Source: DASPJL01 sp035628645
Lineage (GTDB): Bacteria; Bacteroidota; Bacteroidia; Cytophagales; Cyclobacteriaceae
Direction of reading: 5' to 3'
NCBI GenBank assembly: GCA_035628645.1
Contig: DASPJL010000195.1
Location: 1 to 64,000 of the forward strand
DNA: 64,000 bases
Made by a program: the position numbers and the translations under genes
Shown: positions 1-8,500 of the stretch, piece after piece
Position numbering within the stretch: position 1 is the first letter of the stretch
Layout: the number at the start of each line of letters is the position of its first letter
The notes under the pieces: generated by a model
What the model saw: the letters and a program-made list of their open reading frames with translations, nothing else
The model's database searches: none
What the model was told of the DNA's origin: nothing

Positions 1-19
1 GAAAATCTTCTTTTGCCAT
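1..19 (-). CDS. possible 5' end of a minus-strand gene (partial)
   Basis: On the minus strand an ATG at 17-19 opens the frame M-A-K-E-D-F before the window ends. It would be divergent from the OsmC gene. Six codons are too few to identify a family. The case rests only on a plausible start in an otherwise gene-free leader, so this may be chance. Confidence 0.2.
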
Positions 20-161
20 CAGACAAAGAAAATAATTTTATAGGTTTCCCCCAACTTTTCCGATTGATCCCTTATTCTTTTCGTCTATAACTTGTATATC
101 TCTAGTACAATCTTCATTTTTACTTAAATCATATGTTCAACCTATTAATTTTTTATAAAAT

Positions 162-587
162 ATGAAAAGATCAGCATCTGCTTCCTGGAATGGTCCCGGA
201 AAGGACGGAAAAGGAACAATATCAACTCAAAGTGGCGTATTAGAAAATGCGCAATATTCATTTTCTACCCGCTTTGAAAACGGAAAAGGAACAAATCCTG
301 AGGAGCTTATTGGCGCTGCACACGCGGGCTGCTATTCAATGGCCCTGTCTTTCATACTCGAAGGCGAAGGAATTAAATCGGAAAAAATAGATACAAGCGC
401 CGAGGTAACCATTGTCAGTAAAGACGGAGGTTTTGAAATTACTACTATTCACATCACTGTTAAGGGAAAGGTTCCAGGAATTGACCAGACTAAATTCAAG
501 GAATATGCAGAAAAAGCTAAAGTAGGATGTCCTGTATCTAAAGTGCTCAAAGGCGCACAAATTAGCCTGGAGGCTTCTTTAGTCTGA
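162..587 (+). CDS. OsmC family peroxiredoxin
   Basis: A 141-residue protein of the usual OsmC/Ohr length. The family reduces organic and fatty-acid hydroperoxides in the cytoplasm with two cysteines, and both are present: Cys57 in AAHAGCYSMALS and Cys123 in VGCPVSKVLKGA. The N-terminal strand region (RSASASWNGPGKDGKG) and the motif NPEELIGAAHAGC are characteristic of the OsmC branch rather than Ohr. It starts at an ATG after an AT-rich leader with no Shine-Dalgarno site. It stands alone and converges on the DUF4442 gene downstream. The gap between them holds a word-like repeat block that begins right at this gene's TGA stop. Family assignment is firm; the physiological peroxide substrate is unknown. 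Confidence 0.9.
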   Translation: MKRSASASWNGPGKDGKGTISTQSGVLENAQYSFSTRFENGKGTNPEELIGAAHAGCYSMALSFILEGEGIKSEKIDTSAEVTIVSKDGGFEITTIHITVKGKVPGIDQTKFKEYAEKAKVGCPVSKVLKGAQISLEASLV

Positions 588-767
588 ATCACGGTTTTTT
601 AGGGGATTATTCAGATTCTACGGATGAGCGTACTCACTCGTTAAATATTGCTCACAGATTTCCCGGATTCACGGATTATTTTTTTCTGTGTGGATCAGTG
701 CGATCTGTGAGACAATAAGCCTTTATTTATCCGTGAAATTTGTGTAATCTTCTAAATCCATGATTTA
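582..767. repeat. CACGGATT-family repeat block between convergent genes
   Basis: The 177-base gap between osmC and the DUF4442 gene is built from recurring words on both strands: ATCACGG near 589, CACAGATTTCCCGGATT near 655, CACGGATTATTT near 670, GATCTGTGAGAC near 700 and ATCCGTGAAATTTGTG near 729. The block starts at the osmC stop and its right end supplies the stop codon of the DUF4442 gene. The same words recur at 23761-23919. No open frame or mobile-element gene lies inside. Function unknown. Confidence 0.6.
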
Positions 768-1259
768 GACAGACGTTTTTGCCTTGAAAGACCATGTAAT
801 TTTGAACTTTGCTACCTGGTCTCCATTTTCATCCATCCCGATACTTTCTGCAATTACTTGCCTCGACTCGCCTGTTTCGATACTTTCCTGAACTGCTTTA
901 CTGAATTCCAATCCCTGTTTGCATTCAAACCGTATCCTTCCTGTAGCTTTTTTTATAAAAACAGCCTCCATACCTATTACCAATAAGGAAACCGGTGGAT
1001 TGGATTTATAAGTATTCAACATAGCCAACACGCCTGTGGACAATTCGCCCGCCATAGCCAAACAAGCAAAATAGATGGATTTGAACGGATTTTGCGTCAG
1101 GAATTTGTATGGAACAGTGACTATAGCCCTTTCCTCACTGAATTCTATCACTCTTAATCCTGCCAGAAATGCCATAGGGATTTTATTTAAAAGGAACAGG
1201 CGGAACTTTACTGGATTAAGAATCAATTCCTTGAATGTTTTCTTGCGGTTTATCTCCAT
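765..1259 (-). CDS. DUF4442 domain protein (hot-dog-fold thioesterase-like)
   Basis: A 164-residue protein whose whole length resembles the DUF4442 family, which belongs to the hot-dog thioesterase superfamily. Matching features are the VPYKFLTQNPFKSIYFACL segment, then AMAGELSTGVLAM, and the C-terminal strand pair ending in FKITWSFK. No catalytic residue can be assigned with confidence, and most members have no known substrate; a role on an acyl-CoA or acyl-ACP is inference. It has its own ATG start, faces osmC tail to tail, and its TAA stop lies inside the repeat block that separates them. It is not obviously part of an operon. Confidence 0.7.
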   Translation of the reverse strand: MEINRKKTFKELILNPVKFRLFLLNKIPMAFLAGLRVIEFSEERAIVTVPYKFLTQNPFKSIYFACLAMAGELSTGVLAMLNTYKSNPPVSLLVIGMEAVFIKKATGRIRFECKQGLEFSKAVQESIETGESRQVIAESIGMDENGDQVAKFKITWSFKAKTSV

Positions 1260-1492
1260 GTTTTATTAATCAGCTTGTTAGAATAACTTTTAAAATAGCA
1301 GTTGAGTTTGGATTGTGGTTTAATATAATCAAAAATCAGGCTCCCGCTAACTTATTTTCCAGTTCATACGTCTTTAATTGCATTCATGTAGTTATAAATG
1401 GAGCATAGAAGGATTTTTTAAAAGGACATATTCATGAATGGGTTTTCACTGAGGAGGAATGTGTGTTCCATGCGGCACTAAAAAATATACAT

Positions 1493-1894
1493 ATGAAGAA
1501 ATTTCTATATGGTTCCGTAGCCGTTTTGATAGTATTGGTTGCTTTCATCCTGTTGTTTATTTCTTACGCTAATTATAGCGAAGGAACCAGGGCAGGTATT
1601 GTCGTCAAAATCAGCAAAAGGGGTTATTTGATCAAGACGATAGAAGGGCAGCTCAATGAAGGAGGGATGGCTGCCAAAGATCAAAGTGTGGTTCCAACCA
1701 TCTGGAATTTTTCAGTAAAGAGGAACAAGGAGGAGGTATTAAAACAATTGGAAGAGGCCCAGTTGACTGGAGAGAGAGTGAAATTATATTACAAGGAAAA
1801 ATATTACAGGTTCCCCTGGATTGGCGATACAAAATATTATGTATATAAAGTGGAGAAGAGTAACAGTCAAGGATTAAATCTCCAAAATGAATGA
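1493..1894 (+). CDS. small membrane-anchored protein of unknown function
   Basis: A 133-residue protein from the ATG at 1493, with one hydrophobic segment at about residues 6-27 (YGSVAVLIVLVAFILLFISY) and a soluble part outside the membrane. The motifs YSEGTRAGIVVKISKRGY, LNEGG and WIGDTKYYVY resemble a short Bacteroidota family that is often mislabelled 6-phosphogluconate dehydrogenase in databases; nothing here resembles that enzyme. An upstream GTG at 1463 gives ten more residues and has GAGGAGG at 1451-1457, a strong ribosome site for this genome, so the true start is open. I prefer 1493 because it gives a standard signal anchor beginning MKKFLYGS. Monocistronic. Confidence 0.7.
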   Translation: MKKFLYGSVAVLIVLVAFILLFISYANYSEGTRAGIVVKISKRGYLIKTIEGQLNEGGMAAKDQSVVPTIWNFSVKRNKEEVLKQLEEAQLTGERVKLYYKEKYYRFPWIGDTKYYVYKVEKSNSQGLNLQNE

Positions 1895-2100
1895 TCAAAA
1901 TTTTAAAGAAATATACAGATTGGAAACAAATATGTTTTACGTCGTGCTGAACGTATTTCCGTGCCTAAAGCAAATTATTAACGAAACGAACTAAAGATCT
2001 CAAAATTAATGCGGGAAGACCTTATTGATAAAGTCCTAATAACCTAAGAACCGTCTCAATTAGTGTTACTTGTATTCTATTAAAAGAATCTGGAATTTGA

Positions 2101-2108
2101 TAGATTTG
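2101..2108 (+). promoter_or_regulatory. candidate -7 promoter box for the ABC exporter pair
   Basis: TAGATTTG fits the Bacteroidota -7 consensus TAnnTTTG and lies 25 bases before the GTG start at 2134. No TTTG -33 box is seen at the usual 19-21 base spacing, so support is partial. Confidence 0.3.
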
Positions 2109-2133
2109 ATTTTCTTAAAATAATCTCAGCAAA

Positions 2134-3051
2134 GTGATTGAAATAACAGGGGTAACTAAATCCTTTAAAAGCCTGATTGCCGTAAATGATTTATCGCTTG
2201 AGATAAGAAAAGGAGAATATGTAGCCCTTTTGGGCCCAAATGGCGCAGGCAAAACAACATTGGTTGAGATGATTGAAGGGCTTCAGTTCCCGGACAAAGG
2301 TCAAATTATTATTGATGGGAAATCCTGGAAAAAACATTCCTCATTTTTAAGAAGAAAAATCGGAATCTCTCTGCAGGAAACTAAGTTTATGGACAAGGTC
2401 ACTGTAGAAGAAACCATTGATTTGTTTGCAAGTTTTTATAAACTGCCCTCCACCAGAATTCAGGAAATACTTGATTTGGTCAACCTTAATGAAAAAAGGA
2501 AAAGTTTTGTAAGTAAACTTTCCGGTGGGCAACGCCAACGGCTGGCGCTTGGAATAGCTTTGATTAATAACCCTGCCATCCTGATACTAGATGAACCTAC
2601 TACCGGTCTCGACCCGAATGCGAGGAGAGAAATATGGAAAATTCTTCAAAAATTAAAAAAGGAACACGGAACCACATTGCTTCTCACTACCCATTATATG
2701 GAGGAGGCGGAAGAGCTGTGCGACAGGATTATCATAATGTTTGAAGGAAAGATAATGGCTGAAGGTACTTTAGAAAGCTTGTTGAAACTGTATTCGAAAG
2801 GAGAGATTATTGAATTTAAAACGGAAAAACCAATTGAAGTTCCTGTAGAACAGTTGAAGGGAGTAATAAATATTAAGCAGAACTCCTCTCAGACGGAAGT
2901 GAGCATGGAGGTGGAGAACATTACAGAAGTACTGCCCAGTCTTATCAATTTGCTAAAGATGAGGGAGATTCCTTTATTGGACCTGGAATGCAGAAGGAAA
3001 ACTTTGGATGATTTATTTGTAGCCATGACAGGAAGGAGGTTAAATGAATAA
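2134..3051 (+). CDS. ABC transporter ATP-binding protein (ABC-2 type exporter)
   Basis: The 305-residue ATPase subunit of a DrrA-like exporter. The Walker A motif GPNGAGKTT is at 34-42, the ABC signature LSGGQ at 129-133, Walker B ILILDEP at 149-155 and the switch histidine at about 187 in LLTTHYMEE. A C-terminal extension of about 90 residues after the ATPase core is usual for this class. It starts with GTG, and no in-frame ATG lies before the first beta strand (IEITGVTKSF). The permease gene overlaps its 3' end by 8 bases, so the two are almost certainly translated together and form one transporter. The substrate cannot be told; lipids, drugs or polysaccharides are all possible. Confidence 0.93.
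   Translation: MIEITGVTKSFKSLIAVNDLSLEIRKGEYVALLGPNGAGKTTLVEMIEGLQFPDKGQIIIDGKSWKKHSSFLRRKIGISLQETKFMDKVTVEETIDLFASFYKLPSTRIQEILDLVNLNEKRKSFVSKLSGGQRQRLALGIALINNPAILILDEPTTGLDPNARREIWKILQKLKKEHGTTLLLTTHYMEEAEELCDRIIIMFEGKIMAEGTLESLLKLYSKGEIIEFKTEKPIEVPVEQLKGVINIKQNSSQTEVSMEVENITEVLPSLINLLKMREIPLLDLECRRKTLDDLFVAMTGRRLNE
3033..3039 (+). promoter_or_regulatory. strong Shine-Dalgarno site for the permease
   Basis: AAGGAGG lies 4 bases before the ATG at 3044, inside the end of the ATPase gene. It is unusual in this window, where most genes have no such site, and it supports the overlapping start. Confidence 0.55.
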
Positions 3052-4069
3052 CACTTTATTAAAACTTATCATTATCCAGATAAAGGATTTTATCAGGGAA
3101 CCGGAGATCCTCTTTTGGTCGATTTTATTTCCTATTGGAATATCAGGCGTATTGGGGCTGGCATTTATGCAAAAAGAAGAATTGGTGAGGGAGGTAGCTT
3201 TTGTTAGTCATAATCGCGGTTCTGTTGAAGCCTATGAAAATAGGTTGAATTCAGAACTTTTTAAATTTGATAAAAGCAGTGAAGAAGAAGCTTTGCTGAA
3301 GATCAAAAGGGGTGAAATACAGCTTTACATAAAAGAAGACCCTTCAGGAACGATTTCCTATCATTTTGATCCTGTAAATGCTGAAGCTCAATTGACCTAT
3401 CTCATGCTTGAGAAAGAATTGACCAAAGAAAAATCCGAAGAACGTCCTACGGTTGAAATTACTACAACGGGCAACAGATATATAGATTTTCTGATTCCCG
3501 GATTGCTGGCCCTGGGCATCATGAATTCCTGTATTTGGGGGATAGGCTGGAACCTGATAGATTCAAGGATCAAGAAATTATTAAGGCGAATGGTGGCTAC
3601 CCCAATGAAGAAGTCCACTTTCCTGACGGCTCAAATGATTACACGTTTGATGGTTTCCTTTTGTGAAGGTTTGATTCTTTTTGTCTTTGCTCATCTATTC
3701 TTTGGTGTAGAGATACAGGGATCCATTCCCGGACTGATTTTAATATTTGTTTCAGGCACATTTGCCTTTGCCGGTATTGCGATTTTAATTTCTTCAAGGG
3801 CGGAAAATGCGCAGGTCGGTAATGGATTAATTAATGCTATCGTTTTGCCGCTGACTATAGTTTCGGGAGTTTTCTTTAGTTATCATAACTTTCCTGATTG
3901 GATAGAAAATCTTGTCAGGTTTCTGCCATTGACAATTTTAGCCGACAATATCCGAGCGATTTTTAATGAAGGGGCAAGCATCACAAGTGTTCTATTGCCT
4001 TCATTTTTTTTACTAATAACCGGTTTTGTGACTTTTATAGCAGGTTTAAGGATATATAAATGGTATTAA
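3044..4069 (+). CDS. ABC-2 type transporter permease
   Basis: A 341-residue membrane subunit paired with the upstream ATPase. It has a hydrophobic segment at about 20-42, a long extracytoplasmic domain at about 45-145, and then five hydrophobic segments through to the C terminus, the last ending in AGLRIYKWY. The order short N-terminal helix, large loop, five-helix block matches ABC-2 permeases of the YhgE/DrrB kind. NRYIDFLIPGLLALGIMNS is the typical start of the second membrane block. It overlaps the ATPase gene by 8 bases and has a good ribosome site at 3033-3039. No terminator is evident before mazE. Confidence 0.9.
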   Translation: MNNTLLKLIIIQIKDFIREPEILFWSILFPIGISGVLGLAFMQKEELVREVAFVSHNRGSVEAYENRLNSELFKFDKSSEEEALLKIKRGEIQLYIKEDPSGTISYHFDPVNAEAQLTYLMLEKELTKEKSEERPTVEITTTGNRYIDFLIPGLLALGIMNSCIWGIGWNLIDSRIKKLLRRMVATPMKKSTFLTAQMITRLMVSFCEGLILFVFAHLFFGVEIQGSIPGLILIFVSGTFAFAGIAILISSRAENAQVGNGLINAIVLPLTIVSGVFFSYHNFPDWIENLVRFLPLTILADNIRAIFNEGASITSVLLPSFFLLITGFVTFIAGLRIYKWY

Positions 4070-4127
4070 AATCGTAGTATTTTAATTATGTAGAAAAGTG
4101 AATTTTTTTTGTATTATCACAGTTGAT

Positions 4128-4146
4128 GTAATAACTTAGTGATTAC
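4128..4146. promoter_or_regulatory. near-perfect palindrome before mazE, candidate operator
   Basis: GTAATAAC-TTA-GTGATTAC pairs in 7 of 8 positions and ends directly before the mazE ATG at 4147. A related half site, GTATTATCAC, lies at 4111-4120. MazE-type antitoxins repress their own promoter, so this is a reasonable autoregulatory site, but that is inference. Confidence 0.4.
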
Positions 4147-4404
4147 ATGAAGCAATACATGGAAGTATCAATTATACAAATCGGAAATTCAAAAGGTCTT
4201 CGCTTAAATAAAGCTATTTTGGACAGATATAAAATCAAAGATAAGGTTGAGCTGATTTTTGAAAAAGGACAGATAGTCCTTAAGCCCATTGAAGAACCAA
4301 GAAAGGGTTGGGATAAAGCTTTTAAAAAGATGCATGAGAGTGGGGAAGATAAACTTTTTATAAGTGATGTGTTTGAGGATGAAAGCTTTGATGAATGGAA
4401 ATAA
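4147..4404 (+). CDS. mazE: MazE-type antitoxin (AbrB/SpoVT fold)
   Basis: An 85-residue protein. The N-terminal half (VSIIQIGNSKGLRLNKAIL, then KDKVELIFEKGQIVLKPI) is the swapped-hairpin AbrB/MazE DNA-binding fold. The acidic C-terminal tail (DVFEDESFDEW) is what normally wraps and neutralises the toxin. It starts at ATG 4147; ATG 4159 is also possible and would trim four residues. The toxin gene overlaps its end by 10 bases, as in classic modules. A 19-base palindrome abuts the start. The pair would act in the cytoplasm on RNA turnover under stress. Confidence 0.9.
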   Translation: MKQYMEVSIIQIGNSKGLRLNKAILDRYKIKDKVELIFEKGQIVLKPIEEPRKGWDKAFKKMHESGEDKLFISDVFEDESFDEWK

Positions 4405-4718
4405 ATCAATACGAGATTCTACTGGTTAATTTGGAGCCAACGATAGGAAGCGAGATAAAAAAAACAAGACCTTGTCTCATTATTTCCCCTAATGAGATGA
4501 ACCATAACTTAAGAACTGTGACAATTGCTCCGATGATTTCGCAAAGCCATAAATATCCAACACGTGTAAAGGTAAAACATAATGAACAGGTGGGTTGGGT
4601 AATATTAGATCAAATAAGAACAGTAGATAAGCAACGAATAATTCGAAAGTTAGGTCAGTTAAATTCTGCAGAGATTGCCGAATGCAAAAGAATTATTAAA
4701 GAAACGTTTGTGGATTAA
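4395..4718 (+). CDS. mazF: MazF/PemK-type endoribonuclease toxin
   Basis: A 107-residue toxin of normal length. Conserved points are the start QYEILLVNLEPTIGSEIKK, the catalytic Arg of KKTRPCLIISP (residue 25), the catalytic Thr of TVTIAPM and the C-terminal strand GWVILDQIRTVDKQRIIRKL. The family cuts mRNA at short sequence motifs; the motif for this member cannot be predicted. It overlaps mazE by 10 bases. The frame is intact, so the toxin is probably active and held by MazE. It converges on the Uma2-like gene, and the 205-base gap between them shows no hairpin or repeat. Confidence 0.92.
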   Translation: MEINQYEILLVNLEPTIGSEIKKTRPCLIISPNEMNHNLRTVTIAPMISQSHKYPTRVKVKHNEQVGWVILDQIRTVDKQRIIRKLGQLNSAEIAECKRIIKETFVD

Positions 4719-4924
4719 ATTTAAACAAGCTCTTTTTCAACTGTTATTCAGTCCTCATTATCAGGCAAAAAGGATATATATGCGGTATTAAGAAGTGTTT
4801 GATTCTGGGTAAAATGCAAGCATGGAATAACCAAACAGGCGACTCTCCTTCTACAAAAGACCGACAACACCGATAAAATTATTCATTTAAATTACTCCTT
4901 CTTTAGCGCAAACACACAGCATGA

Positions 4925-5464
4925 TCAGGGTTCTAGCTTAATATCATCATAAATTTCCTTCAGCGGAAGGGCCAAACCTATCTGAGCTAAGTTAATACTG
5001 CTTTCTATGCCTTGAACTACTGAAAAAGACCAACCTTCACCCTTTCTTTCATAAATTTTTACAGTATAATCAGATTGACTAACAATCAAATAATACTTTC
5101 GATTCAAATCTTGAAATGCAGTGCTTTTAGAAAGTACTTCTACAATGATTTTAGGAAATTTAACTTTCAATCCTTCCTCAAAATCCCTTTCATCACAGGT
5201 TACCATTACGTCAGGATAAAAGTAAACTCCCCTGTGTTCTTTTTCCAGTTGAACCCCTTCAGCAAATACTTTACAACCTTTACCTTTAAAATGATTTCTA
5301 AATAAGGAAGCACAATTTAGAACCATCGTATTATGATTTTTGGTAGCGCCGGACATTGCAAATATCTCCCCGTGAAAGAATTCAAATCTTTCTTGAGAAG
5401 ATTGTTCTAATGCCTGATATTCCTCAAAAGAATATGAAGGCTTATTTTCAATTGGTTTTCCCAT
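4925..5464 (-). CDS. Uma2 family nuclease-like protein with an internal shortening
   Basis: A 179-residue member of the Uma2/DUF820 family, which has a PD-(D/E)XK nuclease fold. The start YSFEEYQALEQSSQERFEF, the FHGEIFAMSGAT strand, the PDVMVTCD aspartate and the FPKIIVEVLSKST glutamate are all present. After DLNRK the sequence jumps straight to YYLIVSQSDYTVKIYER. Relatives have about 10-12 more residues there, forming the helix usually read as F-x-x-Y-x-x-I-P-S-L. The frame is open on both sides, so this looks like a clean in-frame deletion. Whether the protein still folds and cuts is doubtful. Members of this family occur in many copies in some genomes and their role is unclear. Confidence 0.8.
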   Translation of the reverse strand: MGKPIENKPSYSFEEYQALEQSSQERFEFFHGEIFAMSGATKNHNTMVLNCASLFRNHFKGKGCKVFAEGVQLEKEHRGVYFYPDVMVTCDERDFEEGLKVKFPKIIVEVLSKSTAFQDLNRKYYLIVSQSDYTVKIYERKGEGWSFSVVQGIESSINLAQIGLALPLKEIYDDIKLEP

Positions 5465-5549
5465 TGCTATCTTTATTCAAAATACGAAGATGAATTTTAA
5501 AGTGTATTCAAAATATAGTTGGAGATGTGTTCAAAATTGAATCGCATAT

Positions 5550-5591
5550 AGAAAGAAATCAGTTACTCCTAGAAAGAAATCAGTTACTCCT
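5550..5591. repeat. 21-bp perfect tandem duplication across a stop codon
   Basis: The 21 bases at 5550-5570 (AGAAAGAAATCAGTTACTCC followed by T) are repeated exactly at 5571-5591. The second copy contains the TAA stop and the last two codons of the helicase gene on the minus strand; the first copy lies just beyond the stop. It looks like a recent slippage or duplication event. Confidence 0.85.
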
Positions 5592-8500
5592 CGTCCACTA
5601 CAGACAAATCCACAGGACTGGTAAAGTTGTTTTTTACAAAATTGCACCATTGGCAGTCTTCTTTGCCGCAACCCGGCATAAATTCATGATTCAAAATTTT
5701 TCCGTAAGCTTCCTTTAGTTGCCCTTTTACTATTTTTATGTCTTCAGGGGATATTACCAGTTTCCTTTTCTCATATTCCTTTTTGCTGTTTTTTTCGATA
5801 AAATCAAATTCTCCGGAGATCATTTCCCATTTCTTGGTTTTGTCACTATCCATCAGGATCTTATAAAAAACCATTTGTCTCCAATAGTCTCCCCCCAATG
5901 GATCAGCTTCAGAAGGAGGATTAAGTTTTCGTATTCCGTTTTCCGGTTTGCCGGTTTTATAATCTACCACGTTGACTACATTTCCGTCGAATTCCAATTT
6001 GTCAAGGATACCTGTGAGTGGAACACCTTCTGCCTCTACATGGTTTAAGCGGTATTCTACCACCACTACTTTATTCCATCGTTCAATATAGGTTTGATAG
6101 AATCCGGGGAGAATCTCCTGACCATATTCCATCTTTCGTTTAAATTGTTCCTTGGTGAAGTGCGCATGGTATTTTTGCATCCCTTTTTTAAAGATCTCAT
6201 AAAGCTCTTCTTTTGAACTAAATTCCTTTTTACCGGAATCCAGCATTTGGCGAAAAAACTTTTCTAAAGTGTAATGGACGGCATTTCCAAAACCCATGCT
6301 TTCATTTCTTGCCGAAGGTACTTTTATTATGTTCTCAAAATAGAAGGTTAGCGGACATTTAAGGTATTTACTTAAATGTGTTACACTCATCCTGTAATTT
6401 TTTAAAGAAGCGTCTATAAATGCCTTATTAATTAAATCAGACTTGGCGATCTCCGGCAGTGAAAGGTTGAGATAATTAAAATCAAGAAGCGCATCCGGCT
6501 CTAAAGAAATGTCGGTTTCATTAAGTTCTTCACCGATTTTTATTTCTGTTACAAACCTTGATTTTTCCTGTTCTTTGCTGTTCCTATCCTCCTTAGAATA
6601 GGAAATTGTCAAATTTTCTTTTGCCCGGGTAAGTGCAACATAAAAAAGCCTTCTTTCTTCCTCTTCAAGATCTTCATCTATACTTGGCACAATGGTATCT
6701 GGCAATTTAAAACCTCTGTTCACACCCCGTGACTTTTCCCAACACCTGGCGTTGCTTGAGAGCAGGTATACATGTTTGAACTCAAGTCCTTTGGAACTAT
6801 GCGCCGTGACAAAGTTTACCCCATCCGGGTTAGAAATAATCTTATTCAGGTAAATACACAAATCATGGCTTTCCATCTTTTCAACCAATGACAGCAAATT
6901 CTTCACGCCAAAGTTTTCCTCTTTTTCCGAATTACTTTTGAGGAAATCAAAAAAGGAAGTAAGACTTTCCATCAGCCAGATTTTATCAGGAGAATTCATA
7001 ATGTATTTTAAGATTCCTCCTTTGGTTATTATTTTCTCAAACAATACCTGAAGGGTATCATTTGCCATGGATTTGAACCAATAGTTCAGATTATCCTCTA
7101 AAGAGGAAACAGCTCCGGCAGACTCCAATCCAAGTCTGAACATGGTTTCTTTGCTTGAAATTACTTCCCTCCATTTTTTGTAAACACCTTCTTCTATGTG
7201 GGAGCAATGCAAGGAAATCCTGGCAATATCTCTGGGACTTATTCCAAAAAAGTCATAATGCATTACTTCAAACAACAAGTTCTCAGCGCTATGAGGTCTT
7301 TCAAATTCCTGTTGAAGATAAGTAAGCAGGTGAATGAGGTTCTTGATAAACGGAAGCTTCAGAATATTTACCCTTTGTTTGAGATTTAAAGGTATTTTCT
7401 TTTGCTCCATTACCTTTACCAGATTTTCTACCAGTTTGTGTTTTCTGTAAATTACTGCTACCTCACTCAGATCCTCTCCCAGTTGTTTCAGTCTTTCTAT
7501 TTCTGATAGAATAAAAGCTTCTTCATTTTGAGGATTTGGAAAGGTTTTAATTTCAGGACGAACGAGAGAGTATTTCAGAGAGGAACTGGAGATTAAATTC
7601 TTCTGAATGTCATTAAATGTATTAACCAGTCTTTGGCTATTAAAATTTATCAGCGACTGAGCAGTGTTAAGAATGGATTGTGTGGATCTGTAATTTTCCG
7701 TTAAAACCACCTTATACAAATTCCTTTCATACCTCAGTGCAAAATCGGTAATGTTCTTAAGGTTTGCGCCTTGAAACCGGTAAATGGACTGATCGTCATC
7801 CCCCACAACAAATACATTGGGGTTTTCATCAGGATCTTCAGTAAGAAGGTTTAAGATCTCATTTTGTGATCCATTGGTGTCCTGGAATTCATCCACTAAA
7901 AAGTATAGGTATTGCTCCTGATATTTTAATCTGAGGGACTCATTATTTTTAAAGCCTTCTAACACCCACAAAATCATATCGTCGAAGTCATACCGGCCCA
8001 TGCTTTTCATGAGCTTATTAAAGTTATGGTATTCAAAGGCGGCAGCCCTCAACTTTTCCATCCGCTCTGTTTCCTCCTGTATCTCTCTGATTTTTGGGTC
8101 TCCCTTTTTGTTTTGACCCCTGTTTACTTTGTAGATAAAATTATCACGGCTTGGAAGTTCTTCTAAATAAAGATCAATTTGTTGCGATATAAATTCAGGC
8201 GACCAGTCCTCCGTTTTCATTGTGCTGAATAATGACTTTAACCGGCCTATATCGGAATAAATTTCACCTCTATATTTTTTTAAAAGATGTCCCTGGGGGA
8301 ATTGATCGATGAGCTTATGGTACAGTTCAATGGTTTCCAGTTCTGAAATGGGATGGAGCTCCCTGATTCCAAAGTAATCCATATTATTTTGAATTACCTG
8401 GTTGCAGAAGCTATGAAAGGTATGAATATGTACTCGATAAGCATCAGGGCCGATAAATTTCAAGAGCCTGTTCCTCATTGCAATCACACCTGCATCAGTA

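Noticed and set aside
4719..4924. Possible repeat or terminator between mazF and the Uma2-like gene
   Set aside because: Neither inverted arms nor the word classes of the other convergent gaps could be found, so the gap is left unannotated.
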